A stretch of DNA of 64,000 nucleotides. Source: an uncultured Sphingobacteriaceae bacterium (GTDB lineage: Bacteria; Bacteroidota; Bacteroidia; Sphingobacteriales; Sphingobacteriaceae). Position numbers and translations under genes: made by a program. Shown piece after piece: positions 8,665-18,757 of this stretch (the first letter of the stretch is position 1; every line of letters begins with the position of its first letter). The stretch lies in the NCBI GenBank assembly GCA_946480915.1, contig CAMLLO010000010.1, forward strand, positions 1 through 64,000. Direction: 5' to 3'. The notes under the pieces were generated by a model, which made no database searches, was not told the origin of the DNA, and saw only the letters and a list, made by a program, of their open reading frames with translations.

Positions 8665-11214
8665 ATGAAAAAAGCATATTTGCTGTTTTTTGTCGGCTTT
8701 TTTGTAATAAGTACATCTTTATCTGTATCTGCACAGGAAGGATCGGTGCTTGGTTCAGTGTCTTCGAAAGATATTATTGATTCTATAAACAAGCTTCCTC
8801 AGAACATCATCGACAGTGGGGCATTGAAAAGTGCATTAAAATTAAAAAAGCCTTCGGCCGATACATTAAAAAGCAAGCTTTCAAAAAAAGGTGATCAGTA
8901 CAAAATATCCCTTGAAAAAAAACTTCAACTTCCGTCTGATTCTTTAATGAAAGAAAAGGCAGCTTATGCCTCTGCAAAATTGAAAGCCGCTAATCTGCCT
9001 GGTTTTAAACTAGAAGAATCTTCATCAGAGAAAAAGGAAAGCCCATTTGATTTTTCTATGGAGAACAATCTATTATATCTCACAGAAAGTCCTTTAAAAA
9101 CAGGTCCTGGATTCCTAAACAACATTACTGTAGCGGGAAAATTTACAATAGCCAAAATTCCGGTCAATCTGGATCTATCGAATAACTATAATTCAGATAG
9201 CGGTTTTGAACCTCTTCAAAGTAATCTCTTTAAATTCAATTTTGATAAAGAACGCATGCTAAACTCTTTAAAGAGCGACGTGGAGCATGTTACGGATTTT
9301 AAGAAAACCTTTTTACAGGGGATGGAACTTCCTGATTTTACCGGGAAAGCAGTGATTGGGAAACTAAGGTCGATGCCAGATGCAAAGTTTCTAAGCTCTA
9401 ATCCGGCTTTTCTTTCTTTAATGAGAGATCCTGAAAAAATAAACGAACTTCTAAACCTTAATGAAAAGCAGTTAAAAGAAAAAGTATCAGAGCTTGTTGC
9501 CAGCTATAAAGAGGAACTGAGCGTATCTGGAAATAAGCAAGTTGCTGACACGAAGGAAAAGTTTAATGCAAAAATCTCTCCTATAGCAGACAGTATTAAT
9601 TCAGTAAAGAGCTTAGCAGAGAAAAAAGGAACGCTGTTAAATTCAGTAAATAACAAATCGGTACAGCAAAAGCTGAAAGCAAATCTTACAGATACTATCA
9701 GTACAGTAATTACCTCAATTAAGAACAAGCTTGCTGAAAACGGATTAGATGCTCAAAAGATGCAACTGGTACAGAAAATCGTTTCCGGTAAAGGAGATAT
9801 TAGTGAACTGGAAAACGAATTATTTAAAGAATTAAGCAAAAACCCACAGGCCGGAAAATTTCAGTCCGTCTTTTCCAGGGTACGCGAATTTCAAACCGGA
9901 GCTTTTTCCGATAAATTACCCGGCAGTTTTTTAAACAGGGATGTCTTTGTTAAGGGGCTAAACTTTTCAGTGAGAACTCAAAGGGGGCCGGTATCCTTAG
10001 GTTTTGGAAAGCAGAACGATGTTGGAACCTCAAAAGATGCAGGCTTTGAAAGCTCTGTATATTCTTCACCGCGCTTTTTTTCTTACATGAGTGTGCCCAC
10101 AAATCAGTCTTCTTTCGGAAGTGGTAAATTATCCTGGGTAGGATCATTCAGCAGGCAAGGCGAACAACCAGGTTTTCAGTCTGCCACCATGGGGCGTAAC
10201 AGCATGACTTTTACGCTATCGCAGATAATGACCACACAAAACATGGGGAAATTTACGATTGACGTCTCTAAGTCGGCCAGTCAGTATAACAATACTCTTT
10301 CTCCGGGCAGCGAACACCTAATGCTTGATAAAAGCGCCTTGAGTAATTATTTCAGTGACGAGCTGTTTGAAACTATGGCCATGGGACTTAATCATGACAT
10401 GGAAAGTAAGCACATGAATATGAGCAGTAACCTGTATTTCAATTATGCCGGAGTAGGATTTCAGAATCCGGGAGGGGCAGGGGGCAGCAATATGAAGATG
10501 CGCATGGGTGGAAATTTGAAGAAGAAGTTTTACAATAACAGGCTGGCCATGAGCCTTAGAACCGATCTGAGGAATACCCCTGTAAGTTTCAGCTCAAATG
10601 CCCACTGGCAAAATTTGCAAGTTCAGTTCGATAGTCGTTTCAGAATTAATAAGAAATCGAATTTTACGCTAAAGTATATGGAAAATGGCATGAATAAAAT
10701 GGGGGAAGTAAATACCGCTGTTTATTCATCACGAAAACTTCAGTTTGGCGGAAACGCCAGTTATAAGATTGCAGGTAAATACTCCTTCAGCAATATAACA
10801 CTTGCTCAACAGCAGGTGTTTAATCATCAGCTATCGTCTGCTAACAGCAATTTTATTACCCTAAACTATTTACAAAGCCTGGTTCTTAAAAATGCCAGTG
10901 TTTCTGCATCCGTTTTCTATAACAAAGAAACAAGTGCCATTAAATTGATTGGAGATATGTTCAACGGCGATTTCAGCTGCCAGTATTCGCTCCTTAAAAT
11001 GAATATTACTTCATCAGTGACATTCCTTGATAATAAAGATGTAGCGCGTCAGGTGGGGATAAAGCAGAACCTTCAACTGCTGGCCGGAAAGCATTTTGAT
11101 ATTAGTGCCTACGCAGATTTGCGGAAGAATCTTATTCAGCCACTCTATCCTGATCTATATGCTGCAGGCAGGGGAGAACTATCCATAAAATATTACCTAA
11201 AAAATAAATTCTAA
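8665..11214 (+). CDS. Probable outer-membrane protein with helical N-terminal half, first gene of RHS locus
   Basis: 849 residues. The signal peptide covers about 1-24 (V-S-A-Q-E). Residues about 30-120 and 190-410 are Lys/Glu/Leu-rich and predicted helical, with long coiled-coil-like stretches (for example L-N-E-K-Q-L-K-E-K-V-S-E-L-V-A-S-Y). From about 430 the sequence alternates polar and aromatic or aliphatic residues with many N, S and G turns, and the final residue is Phe (Y-Y-L-K-N-K-F), as expected for an outer-membrane beta-barrel. The family is not recognised. It is the first of a co-directional run ending with two giant RHS proteins, and the next gene overlaps its stop by one base (TAATG). 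A role in exporting, docking or anchoring the RHS proteins at the cell surface is plausible but inferred. Confidence 0.75.
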   Translation: MKKAYLLFFVGFFVISTSLSVSAQEGSVLGSVSSKDIIDSINKLPQNIIDSGALKSALKLKKPSADTLKSKLSKKGDQYKISLEKKLQLPSDSLMKEKAAYASAKLKAANLPGFKLEESSSEKKESPFDFSMENNLLYLTESPLKTGPGFLNNITVAGKFTIAKIPVNLDLSNNYNSDSGFEPLQSNLFKFNFDKERMLNSLKSDVEHVTDFKKTFLQGMELPDFTGKAVIGKLRSMPDAKFLSSNPAFLSLMRDPEKINELLNLNEKQLKEKVSELVASYKEELSVSGNKQVADTKEKFNAKISPIADSINSVKSLAEKKGTLLNSVNNKSVQQKLKANLTDTISTVITSIKNKLAENGLDAQKMQLVQKIVSGKGDISELENELFKELSKNPQAGKFQSVFSRVREFQTGAFSDKLPGSFLNRDVFVKGLNFSVRTQRGPVSLGFGKQNDVGTSKDAGFESSVYSSPRFFSYMSVPTNQSSFGSGKLSWVGSFSRQGEQPGFQSATMGRNSMTFTLSQIMTTQNMGKFTIDVSKSASQYNNTLSPGSEHLMLDKSALSNYFSDELFETMAMGLNHDMESKHMNMSSNLYFNYAGVGFQNPGGAGGSNMKMRMGGNLKKKFYNNRLAMSLRTDLRNTPVSFSSNAHWQNLQVQFDSRFRINKKSNFTLKYMENGMNKMGEVNTAVYSSRKLQFGGNASYKIAGKYSFSNITLAQQQVFNHQLSSANSNFITLNYLQSLVLKNASVSASVFYNKETSAIKLIGDMFNGDFSCQYSLLKMNITSSVTFLDNKDVARQVGIKQNLQLLAGKHFDISAYADLRKNLIQPLYPDLYAAGRGELSIKYYLKNKF

Positions 11215-12323
11215 TGATGCGCAAAGTTATTAGTATGCTGTTGTTTGTTGCATCTGTGCCAGTTTTTGGGCAGGTAAGTCTTCAATTTGTGCCAGAGCTG
11301 CATGGACGAAGTATTGATGGGCTTTTAAACTTACGCATCCTTAATGCTTCGGGACCGAAAACTGTCAGGCTAAATTTAGTGGTAACAGAAAGAAAATACG
11401 GAAAGATCGTAAACATTAAAACAGAAACATTTACTCTTATTAATGGTAATAGCACCGTTCCGTTTTCGGCTGTACGAAGTGCGAAGATCCAGTTTGGAGG
11501 CAGCCAGATATCCAATGCCATTCAGCAGAACGGTTATTTTCCGGAAGGAGACTATGAGTATTGCTTTACAATCGAACCTTCTTCTAACAGCATGAATGCT
11601 GAAGTCGCGGTGGATCAATGTTTTAATTATGAAGTGGTTCCGTCAGCGCCCTTGATGCTTATTGAGCCATACAATCAGGATAAAATATGTGAGAAGCGTC
11701 CGTTGCTAAGCTGGCAGCCTTCTTTTCCGCAAATCTCGGGTTCAGCTTACCAGTTGGTACTGGTAGAGATTAAAGAACGGCAAAATGCTACCGAGGCGCT
11801 GAATTATAATCTGCCGATTATCACCCAATCGGGTATTGTTAATCCGATACTTCCTTATCCTGCATCTTCGAAAGAGCTAAGCGCCGGCAAAAAATACGCG
11901 TGGCAGGTGAGTGCTTATAAAAATCGAACGGTAATTAATCGCTCAGAAGTGTGGGAGTTTACGGTGGATTGTAAGGATGATCTAGAAAGTCCGGAAATCA
12001 AGAATGATGGATATAGAGATATTGAGGATCTGGCCCGAGGTAACTACTATATAGCAAACGGATTAATCAAATTTGCTTTAGTAAACTCCTACCAAAAGCA
12101 ATATCTGAAATACACCATACAATGTATCACAGATCAGAAGATAAGTATTAAAAACCTGCCTAAAGTTAATCTGGACAGAGGCAAGAATAATATACTGATA
12201 CCACTACAAAAGAGGGGCTATTTTAAAAGCGGTTATTACTACGAGTTAAAGGTATCGTTGCCAAATGGCAACATAAAAAGGCTAAGGTTTATCTATAAAG
12301 AGAGCAATGAAAATCTTAATTAA
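11214..12323 (+). CDS. Exported protein with Ig/FN3-like (possibly TANFOR-like) domains, RHS locus
   Basis: 369 residues, signal peptide about 1-20 (V-A-S-V-P-V-F-G-Q). The first half holds a beta-rich domain ending G-Y-F-P-E-G-D-Y-E-Y-C-F-T-I, reminiscent of the end of TANFOR-type domains in Bacteroidota. The middle (about 140-255) looks like an FN3-type fold: P-L-L-S-W-Q-P, then A-G-K-K-Y-A-W-Q-V-S-A-Y and W-E-F-T-V-D-C. The C-terminal 100 residues are another beta-rich segment. Two ATG codons lie in tandem (11214 and 11217) and either could be used. It overlaps the gene before it by one base and the lipoprotein gene after it by 17 bases, so translation of the three is probably coupled. Likely a periplasmic or surface scaffold protein; the function is unknown. 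Confidence 0.75.
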   Translation: MMRKVISMLLFVASVPVFGQVSLQFVPELHGRSIDGLLNLRILNASGPKTVRLNLVVTERKYGKIVNIKTETFTLINGNSTVPFSAVRSAKIQFGGSQISNAIQQNGYFPEGDYEYCFTIEPSSNSMNAEVAVDQCFNYEVVPSAPLMLIEPYNQDKICEKRPLLSWQPSFPQISGSAYQLVLVEIKERQNATEALNYNLPIITQSGIVNPILPYPASSKELSAGKKYAWQVSAYKNRTVINRSEVWEFTVDCKDDLESPEIKNDGYRDIEDLARGNYYIANGLIKFALVNSYQKQYLKYTIQCITDQKISIKNLPKVNLDRGKNNILIPLQKRGYFKSGYYYELKVSLPNGNIKRLRFIYKESNENLN

Positions 12324-12735
12324 GAGACTGCTTCTGCTAATATTAACTGGCATTAGCTGTAATAAAGCAGATACCCGCTTTTCGGAAATAAAAGATAAGC
12401 ATTTAACACTTCAGGTTATGAAAGTTCAAGAGGGCGAAGATCGTTCTATGCTTGAATATAGGGTGCGTTTATTAGTCAATCCGAATATTGATGTGAATAA
12501 GCAATTGGGTCAAAAAATGTGGTATCACACTGATAGTTGTTTTTATTTCGCAGAAGGGGAGCGGAGGATTTTTCCGATGGTTCAGGAGCCCGTGGCAAAT
12601 GGGATTAAAAATAGTTTTGAATACCTACTTCTATTTAACAGCCATGATTTGCCGGAAGACCGAAAATTGGAGCTAACCTATCGTGATTTATACATATCTG
12701 ACAAGACCTATAGTTTTGATCTAAATAAGAATTAA
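12307..12735 (+). CDS. Small predicted lipoprotein, RHS locus
   Basis: 142 residues. The N-terminus is K-R-L-L-L-L-I-L-T-G-I-S-C, a good lipobox with the modified Cys at about 19, so the mature protein would be membrane-anchored in the periplasm or at the surface. The remaining residues are mixed and show no recognised domain; the segment Y-R-D-L-Y-I-S-D-K-T-Y-S-F-D-L closes the protein. The start lies 17 bases inside the gene upstream, and the RHS gene begins 17 bases downstream. Its place in the operon suggests a helper for surface display of the RHS proteins. An immunity function is less likely because the RHS protein after it has no toxin tip. Confidence 0.75.
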   Translation: MKILIKRLLLLILTGISCNKADTRFSEIKDKHLTLQVMKVQEGEDRSMLEYRVRLLVNPNIDVNKQLGQKMWYHTDSCFYFAEGERRIFPMVQEPVANGIKNSFEYLLLFNSHDLPEDRKLELTYRDLYISDKTYSFDLNKN

Positions 12736-12752
12736 GAAAATATATCCAGCAT

Positions 12753-15700
12753 ATGATTTTTAGTGTTTCCTTAAGAAGAAAAATTGCAATAATGTTGCTT
12801 GTGATTTGGGTAGCAAATTTGTGTAACGTTCCTATTGCTTATGCACTTACTTCCGGACCAAGTCAGCCAGAAACTCAGTCGTTTCAACCTGCCGGAGTAT
12901 CAGACATGGTTGATTTGACGAGCGGGGATTTTAAATATAATATACCGTTGTTGGATATTGAAGGTTATCCGATAAATCTTAATTATCAGTCGGGTTCAGG
13001 AATGGATGATGAAGCCAGTTGGGTCGGTTTAGGATGGAATATGAATGTGGGGGCAATAAACAGGCAGCTACGCGGGATCGCGGATGATTTTTCGGGAGAT
13101 AAAGTCATTACAGAGCACTATACCAAACCAAAAGTAACAATTGGAGGAAAGTTTACAGCCAAGGTAGAAGTAAAAGGAAGAGGAATTGTAAAAGGGAAAG
13201 GGTCTCTGACGTTAGGGATTTTTAGTGACAACTACACTGGCATAGGTGCAGAGATAGGAGCTAATGCGGGAATCTCCGTATCCTTGATTAATGATGGTGC
13301 GCTAACAGCCGGTTTAGGTTTAGGAGTATTATCAAGTACTGCTAGTGGTGCGGGATACGATGTCTCCCCCTATATCAATATGTCCATATCTGGTCAATCG
13401 ACAAATAAATTATTGGCTAATGGAGGATTAAGTACATCAATGGGGTATAATTCGAGATCAGGTACAAAGGATCTTACTCTGGGGGCCAGTTTTAATGCGA
13501 GCAAACAACTTAAGAATATTGGTTTGGGCGGAGGTTTAGATTTATCTACCTCGGCTATAAGCTATAACACTGAACCGATCAATCCCACCATTCAAATTCC
13601 TTACCGGAGTACCTTTGGGTCTTTTAGCTTTGATGGTGGAGCTAGTTTGGCTGTGGTGTTTCTGGGTGGTGGTTTCACTGGTTATAAGAGTGTAAAAACG
13701 GTTGCGAAATCAAGAATCGAAAATGAAGGATACGGGTTTATGTATGCAGAGCGAGCCAAGGGAAAAGGGAATATTGTTATGGATTTTATCCGGGAAAAGG
13801 ACAATCCCATTATACCAGAGTTACCAGCTCTTGCTATGCCAATCCATATGCCAGATCTGTTCAGTTATACTAATCAGTCAGGTAGCGGGCAATTCAGATT
13901 ACACCGTAGCACCGGGGCCTTCGGAGATGCCACAGTTGATGAAGAATCGAGGGTTAGTACTGGAGGATTTGACGCAGGATTTGGAATTGGCTGGCATGCA
14001 GGCGGAACTTTCTTTGAGCAAACTTCAAAAACAAAGAGCAGCAAATGGACTCAGGAGAATAATTATTTGGCTGCAGGTGATTTTCAAAACCCGTCATCCA
14101 ACCCTAAGTATGAGCATGTATATTTTAAAATGGTAGGAGAAAAGGGGCTGGAGGATGAAAGTTTAAGTAATAAGTTGCAAGGTACGTCAGCTTTGGGTGT
14201 TAATTTATCCGGCAGAACCTCATTTGCTTCATTTCATAATAAGCAAGGACAAAACTCAGACACAGAACCATTAATTAACGACGCCAGACAAGCAAGAAAG
14301 AGTATTGTCACATATCTCACCGCCATGGAAGCTTCGAAAGTCGGACATGAGAAAAGGATAAAATCTTACCCCTTAAATGATTCTGCAAGCTTTCAGTTGC
14401 CTGAAAGTTTCTCTATTCATGCAAATGATTCGGTAGAAAGAGATAGTGAGTATCGTAAAAAACATCATATTTCAGAAATCACGGTAACAGATGACGGCGG
14501 CCAGCGAATGGTTTATGGAATTCCGGTTTACAATATTGAGCAACAGGAAATCTCTTTTGCTATTGGTACAGAACAAGTTCCTGGGGCTATAACTCCTGAT
14601 TATGAGACAAAAGATGGTAACCAGGTGCAATATCCAGTAATCGGCGGAATTCTTAATTATAAAAAAGGAATTGATCATTATTATCATAAAGAAATTCAAC
14701 CGGCTTATGCCTCAAGCTTTTTGTTGACAGAGATTCTATCGCCTGATTATGTAGATAAAACCAATGATGGTGTTAGCCCGGATGATAACGGTACCGCTAT
14801 AAAGTTTCATTATACAAAAGTTAGCAATTCATACCGTTGGAGAACTCCTTACGGATCAGACCGGGCTACTGTAAACAAAGGCCTTTTAGCTGATCCAGAT
14901 GATGATAAAGCAAGTATCATAGTAGGGAAGAAGGAACTTTGGTATACTCATTCTATAGAGAGTAAAACTCAAATTGCCTATTTCATACTAACCGACAGAG
15001 TCGATGGACTGGGTGTGACAGATTGGAGAGGAGGAAGAGATCTCGTTAATCGACAAAAACGACTAAGTGAAATTCGGTTGTATTCAAAAGCAGATATGAA
15101 GCGGCCAATTAAAGTCGTAAAGTTTGGGTACGATTATTCTTTGTGCCCTGAAACGCCTAATTCACTTAAGGTAAATAACCCGACTGATTCGAACTATAAT
15201 CCAGGGGGAGGAAAACTTACTTTAAGAAAAGTTTGGTTCGAATACGGAAATACGGTTAAAGGCAAAAGCCACCCCTATACTTTCACTTATAATAAAAAGG
15301 CCAATAGCGGTAATGAGGTAGTAGCATATTCCAATCTATGTACCGACAGATGGGGTACTTATAAATTGAGCTCGGAGAACAAGGGTTTGATGAAAAATGA
15401 TGTATATCCTTACACTACCCAAGACTCAGCTTTGGTTGCAAAAAATGCTTCCCTCTGGAATATCTCAACAATTACTCTACCTACAGGTGGTAAAATCGAA
15501 GTTGTCTATGAGTCTGATGATTATGCATTTGTGCAAAATAAAAGGTCAATGGAAATGGTCGACTTTGATTTACTAAATGCAGGCGGAGAAATAATAAGTC
15601 TGGGGAGCAGCAGTGCTTTAAAAGAAACGAGGGGAGTACGGGTTAACATAAATTCAGAAATTCCTGCTACAATAACCAGTAATGCGGAAGCTCTTACTAA

Positions 15701-18700
15701 ATGGTTCAAAAATAATTATCTAAATGGATCTGACTATCTCTATACAAAGCTATTTGTAAAACTTTCGACCGGTTATAGTAAAAGTAAAGGGCAGGATTTT
15801 GATTATGTGCCTTGCTATGCCAAGATAGCGAATGTTTTACCAGATGGCGAATACGTTAAAGTAATGTTTGAAAACATAACTGAAGGGAGTGTAACGAGCA
15901 ATCCAATAGCCATAGCGGCTTGGCAGAGACAAAAAAATGAATATCCACGATATGCATACAGAGGTTTTGAAAATAGGGCGAATGACGGATCGGCCAATTT
16001 GTCAGCGGAGCGCGCTATCAATGCTATATTCAGCTCAATCCAAGGTATCAAGGAATTAAGTCAAAGTTTTTACGAGAAAGCCTCAGAGTTAAACTTTGCA
16101 AGCCAGGTAAACCTTTCAAAAAGTTTTGTAAGAATAACCAAAGCTAATGGTAAGAAGATTGGAGGGGGGGCAAGGGTTAAGACCATTAGGATCTCTGACG
16201 AATGGGCAAATATGTCAGGTGCACCGTCTTTTAGTAATACATATGGCCAGTCCTACGAGTATACCACGAAACAAAATGGCAAATTAATCAGCAGTGGTGT
16301 AGCGTCTTATGAACCTTTCGTTGGTGCGGATGAAAACCCTATGCGACAGCCTGTACCCTATATACAGAAGATCAGGGGAGCAATAAATAATTATTTCTCC
16401 TTGGAAGAACCTTTCGGGGAGTCACTATTCCCAGGAGCGAATGTTGTATATAGTAAGGTTACAGTTAGAGATCTTGATAGAAGCGGGGACGCGACGCCTT
16501 TGCCTGAAACGGGATATATTGTAAATGAATTTTACACTGCTAAAGATTTTCCAGTAATTACCAGCGTAATGCCTATTAAGAGGAGTCCTCAGTCAAATCC
16601 AGCGAAGAGGTTCAGCTTCCTTTCGGGATCCAGCTATGATGTTCAATGCCTTGCCCAAGGATATAGCATTGAATTAAATGACATGCACGGCAAGCCAAAG
16701 GCAAACCGGGTGTATAATAAAACCGGTTCAGAAATATCGTCTACTGAGTTCTTTTATAATACAAGCAATGCTGGCGCTGGAGAATTTCGGCTAAGAAATA
16801 CGGTCAATGTGGTAAATGAAAAAGGTGTGCTTAGAAAAGGTGTTGTCATAGGCAGAGATATTGATTTTTTTACTGATGCGCGAGAACAAGAGTCTACCAA
16901 CACTGGTTTCTCAGTGCAATTTGGTGTTGACGTGGTGCCATTAGTATTTATCACATTACCGATACCGCATTTTCCGAAATATGATAATAATGATTATAAA
17001 CTATTCCGTTCTCTTTGTGCCCTAAAAGTTAGCCAATATTACGGAGTTGTTCAAAGGGTTGTGAAGCGCGAAAACGGATCATCTATCAGCACGGAGAACG
17101 TGGCCTACGATAGCCTGACCGGTGAGGCGCTTATAACCAAAACTCAAAATGAATTCAAGCAGGATATATATTCGGTTAATCTACCGGCTTATTGGGCGTA
17201 CAAAGGAATGGGTGCTGCTTATCAAAATCTAGGGGTTTTGTTCCAAGGATTAAATACAGATGTTTCTGGTGTTATTACTAATACATCGTATTTGGACTAT
17301 ATTTCGCCCGGTGATGAAATAGCAGACCTTGGTACAGGTAAATGTTATTGGGCTGTCGAAACTGGGGGCTATAAACGGTTAATTGATTCTAAGGGAGCTA
17401 TTCAGCAAGTCAATTTGCCATTTTCGAAAATCATCCGTTCAGGCTATAGAAACCTTTTACAACCAGCTACATCAACACTTGTTTGTATGGGGAACCCTAT
17501 AGAAGGTGATGAATTTAAGCTCAAATTGGGTGGAGACCTCAGCAGTCTTAAAGTGGTCAATGCTTCGAACGTTCTATATGATTCGAATTGGGCCGAGAAT
17601 ATTGAAATACTCCAGGAAGAGCCGGTTTACTCATACGAGGGTGCTTATCTCGAGTATCCGGTGGAGGTTAATCTATTTAATCCTTATTTAAAAGGATATT
17701 TGGGTAACTGGCGCATATATAGAACTAATGTTTATGAAGAGGGAAGAGAGTATAACAATCTTTTCGGATCAGATAGTAAAGGTGTCAATGTAAAATCAGC
17801 AGGCTATTATCATACGTTCAACCTTTGGTGGAAAGTTCAAGATGATAAATGGATTGAGAACAGCCATAGTAAATGGGTTACCTCTAATACAGTTACTTTG
17901 TATAATAAGTACGGGCAAGAGTTGGAAAATAAAGACGCGCTTGGGCGATACAACTCAGCCTTGTTTGATTTTAACGGGAAAATGCCAGCTGCAATAGCTT
18001 CTAATGCTATGAACCGGGAGATCTATGTTAATGGATTTGAGGATAACCTATTCAGGAAAGCTAATCCAAGTCAGGAATCTCCTTACCAATTTATTAATTT
18101 ATCTACACAGAGCAGCCTCTATAATAGTGCTGTTTCTTCAGAATCGCATTCGGGGAATTACAGTGTGGTATTACCGCTGGAAGGCATTCAGTTGTTGAGC
18201 AGCGTACATGAAAGAACCCACAAAACGGAACCCTATTTTACATTCACAGCGAAGAACGAGTATAAACTTCTTAACTATCCAGGGCTATATCCTAATGGAT
18301 TTCAGCCGAAATCAGGAAGCAAATATGTTTTCAATGCGTGGATAAAGGACAGTCATCCTAATGACAGGAGCCTGGATATACAATATTCTTTTAATGATGG
18401 GAGTCCTCAAAATTTCAAATGCAAAGCTATTGTTGAAGGTTGGAAACTTATTGAAGGAATCTTCACAACAGGGGGATATAATTCAGGCGCCGAGTTTAAT
18501 ATTCTGAATACAGTGTCTGGAATTTATATTGATGATATCAGGATTCATCCATTGGGTGCCCAACTTAAATCGTATGCATATAATGACAAAACGTTTAAGT
18601 TGATGGCAGAGCTTGATGAGAATGCCTTTGCGACCTTCTACGAGTATGATGATGAGGGGTCGCTGGTTCGAGTTAAAAAGGAGACCGAAAGAGGAATTGT

Positions 18701-18740
18701 TACTTTAAAAGAAAGCCGGTCATCGTATCGCAGACAATAA
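12753..18740 (+). CDS. Giant RHS/YD-repeat-like surface protein without core or toxin tip
   Basis: 1995 residues. The signal peptide is about 1-31 (N-V-P-I-A-Y-A). It is followed by the signature of Bacteroidota RHS-like proteins: F-Q-P-A-G-V-S-D-M-V-D-L-T-S-G-D-F, then Y-N-I-P-L-L-D-I-E-G-Y-P-I-N-L-N-Y-Q and E-A-S-W-V-G-L-G-W-N-M-N-V-G-A-I-N-R. The long middle is beta-rich with Tyr/Asn/Gly-rich stretches. Near the end lies one clear YD-type motif, F-Y-E-Y-D-D-E-G-S-L-V-R-V-K-K-E-T-E-R-G, and the protein stops about 15 residues later. It has no RHS core (D-P-x-G-R-F type) and no variable tip. In this arrangement it probably forms part of the RHS shell or an anchor for the larger RHS protein at 19667. 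A 17-base gap separates it from the next gene. Confidence 0.85.
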   Translation: MIFSVSLRRKIAIMLLVIWVANLCNVPIAYALTSGPSQPETQSFQPAGVSDMVDLTSGDFKYNIPLLDIEGYPINLNYQSGSGMDDEASWVGLGWNMNVGAINRQLRGIADDFSGDKVITEHYTKPKVTIGGKFTAKVEVKGRGIVKGKGSLTLGIFSDNYTGIGAEIGANAGISVSLINDGALTAGLGLGVLSSTASGAGYDVSPYINMSISGQSTNKLLANGGLSTSMGYNSRSGTKDLTLGASFNASKQLKNIGLGGGLDLSTSAISYNTEPINPTIQIPYRSTFGSFSFDGGASLAVVFLGGGFTGYKSVKTVAKSRIENEGYGFMYAERAKGKGNIVMDFIREKDNPIIPELPALAMPIHMPDLFSYTNQSGSGQFRLHRSTGAFGDATVDEESRVSTGGFDAGFGIGWHAGGTFFEQTSKTKSSKWTQENNYLAAGDFQNPSSNPKYEHVYFKMVGEKGLEDESLSNKLQGTSALGVNLSGRTSFASFHNKQGQNSDTEPLINDARQARKSIVTYLTAMEASKVGHEKRIKSYPLNDSASFQLPESFSIHANDSVERDSEYRKKHHISEITVTDDGGQRMVYGIPVYNIEQQEISFAIGTEQVPGAITPDYETKDGNQVQYPVIGGILNYKKGIDHYYHKEIQPAYASSFLLTEILSPDYVDKTNDGVSPDDNGTAIKFHYTKVSNSYRWRTPYGSDRATVNKGLLADPDDDKASIIVGKKELWYTHSIESKTQIAYFILTDRVDGLGVTDWRGGRDLVNRQKRLSEIRLYSKADMKRPIKVVKFGYDYSLCPETPNSLKVNNPTDSNYNPGGGKLTLRKVWFEYGNTVKGKSHPYTFTYNKKANSGNEVVAYSNLCTDRWGTYKLSSENKGLMKNDVYPYTTQDSALVAKNASLWNISTITLPTGGKIEVVYESDDYAFVQNKRSMEMVDFDLLNAGGEIISLGSSSALKETRGVRVNINSEIPATITSNAEALTKWFKNNYLNGSDYLYTKLFVKLSTGYSKSKGQDFDYVPCYAKIANVLPDGEYVKVMFENITEGSVTSNPIAIAAWQRQKNEYPRYAYRGFENRANDGSANLSAERAINAIFSSIQGIKELSQSFYEKASELNFASQVNLSKSFVRITKANGKKIGGGARVKTIRISDEWANMSGAPSFSNTYGQSYEYTTKQNGKLISSGVASYEPFVGADENPMRQPVPYIQKIRGAINNYFSLEEPFGESLFPGANVVYSKVTVRDLDRSGDATPLPETGYIVNEFYTAKDFPVITSVMPIKRSPQSNPAKRFSFLSGSSYDVQCLAQGYSIELNDMHGKPKANRVYNKTGSEISSTEFFYNTSNAGAGEFRLRNTVNVVNEKGVLRKGVVIGRDIDFFTDAREQESTNTGFSVQFGVDVVPLVFITLPIPHFPKYDNNDYKLFRSLCALKVSQYYGVVQRVVKRENGSSISTENVAYDSLTGEALITKTQNEFKQDIYSVNLPAYWAYKGMGAAYQNLGVLFQGLNTDVSGVITNTSYLDYISPGDEIADLGTGKCYWAVETGGYKRLIDSKGAIQQVNLPFSKIIRSGYRNLLQPATSTLVCMGNPIEGDEFKLKLGGDLSSLKVVNASNVLYDSNWAENIEILQEEPVYSYEGAYLEYPVEVNLFNPYLKGYLGNWRIYRTNVYEEGREYNNLFGSDSKGVNVKSAGYYHTFNLWWKVQDDKWIENSHSKWVTSNTVTLYNKYGQELENKDALGRYNSALFDFNGKMPAAIASNAMNREIYVNGFEDNLFRKANPSQESPYQFINLSTQSSLYNSAVSSESHSGNYSVVLPLEGIQLLSSVHERTHKTEPYFTFTAKNEYKLLNYPGLYPNGFQPKSGSKYVFNAWIKDSHPNDRSLDIQYSFNDGSPQNFKCKAIVEGWKLIEGIFTTGGYNSGAEFNILNTVSGIYIDDIRIHPLGAQLKSYAYNDKTFKLMAELDENAFATFYEYDDEGSLVRVKKETERGIVTLKESRSSYRRQ

Positions 18741-18757
18741 ATCAATCAGAACTGAAC

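Noticed and set aside
13702..14136. Plus-strand frame of 144 codons inside the first giant RHS-like gene
   Set aside because: Fully inside a well-supported gene in another frame, with no start context or homology.
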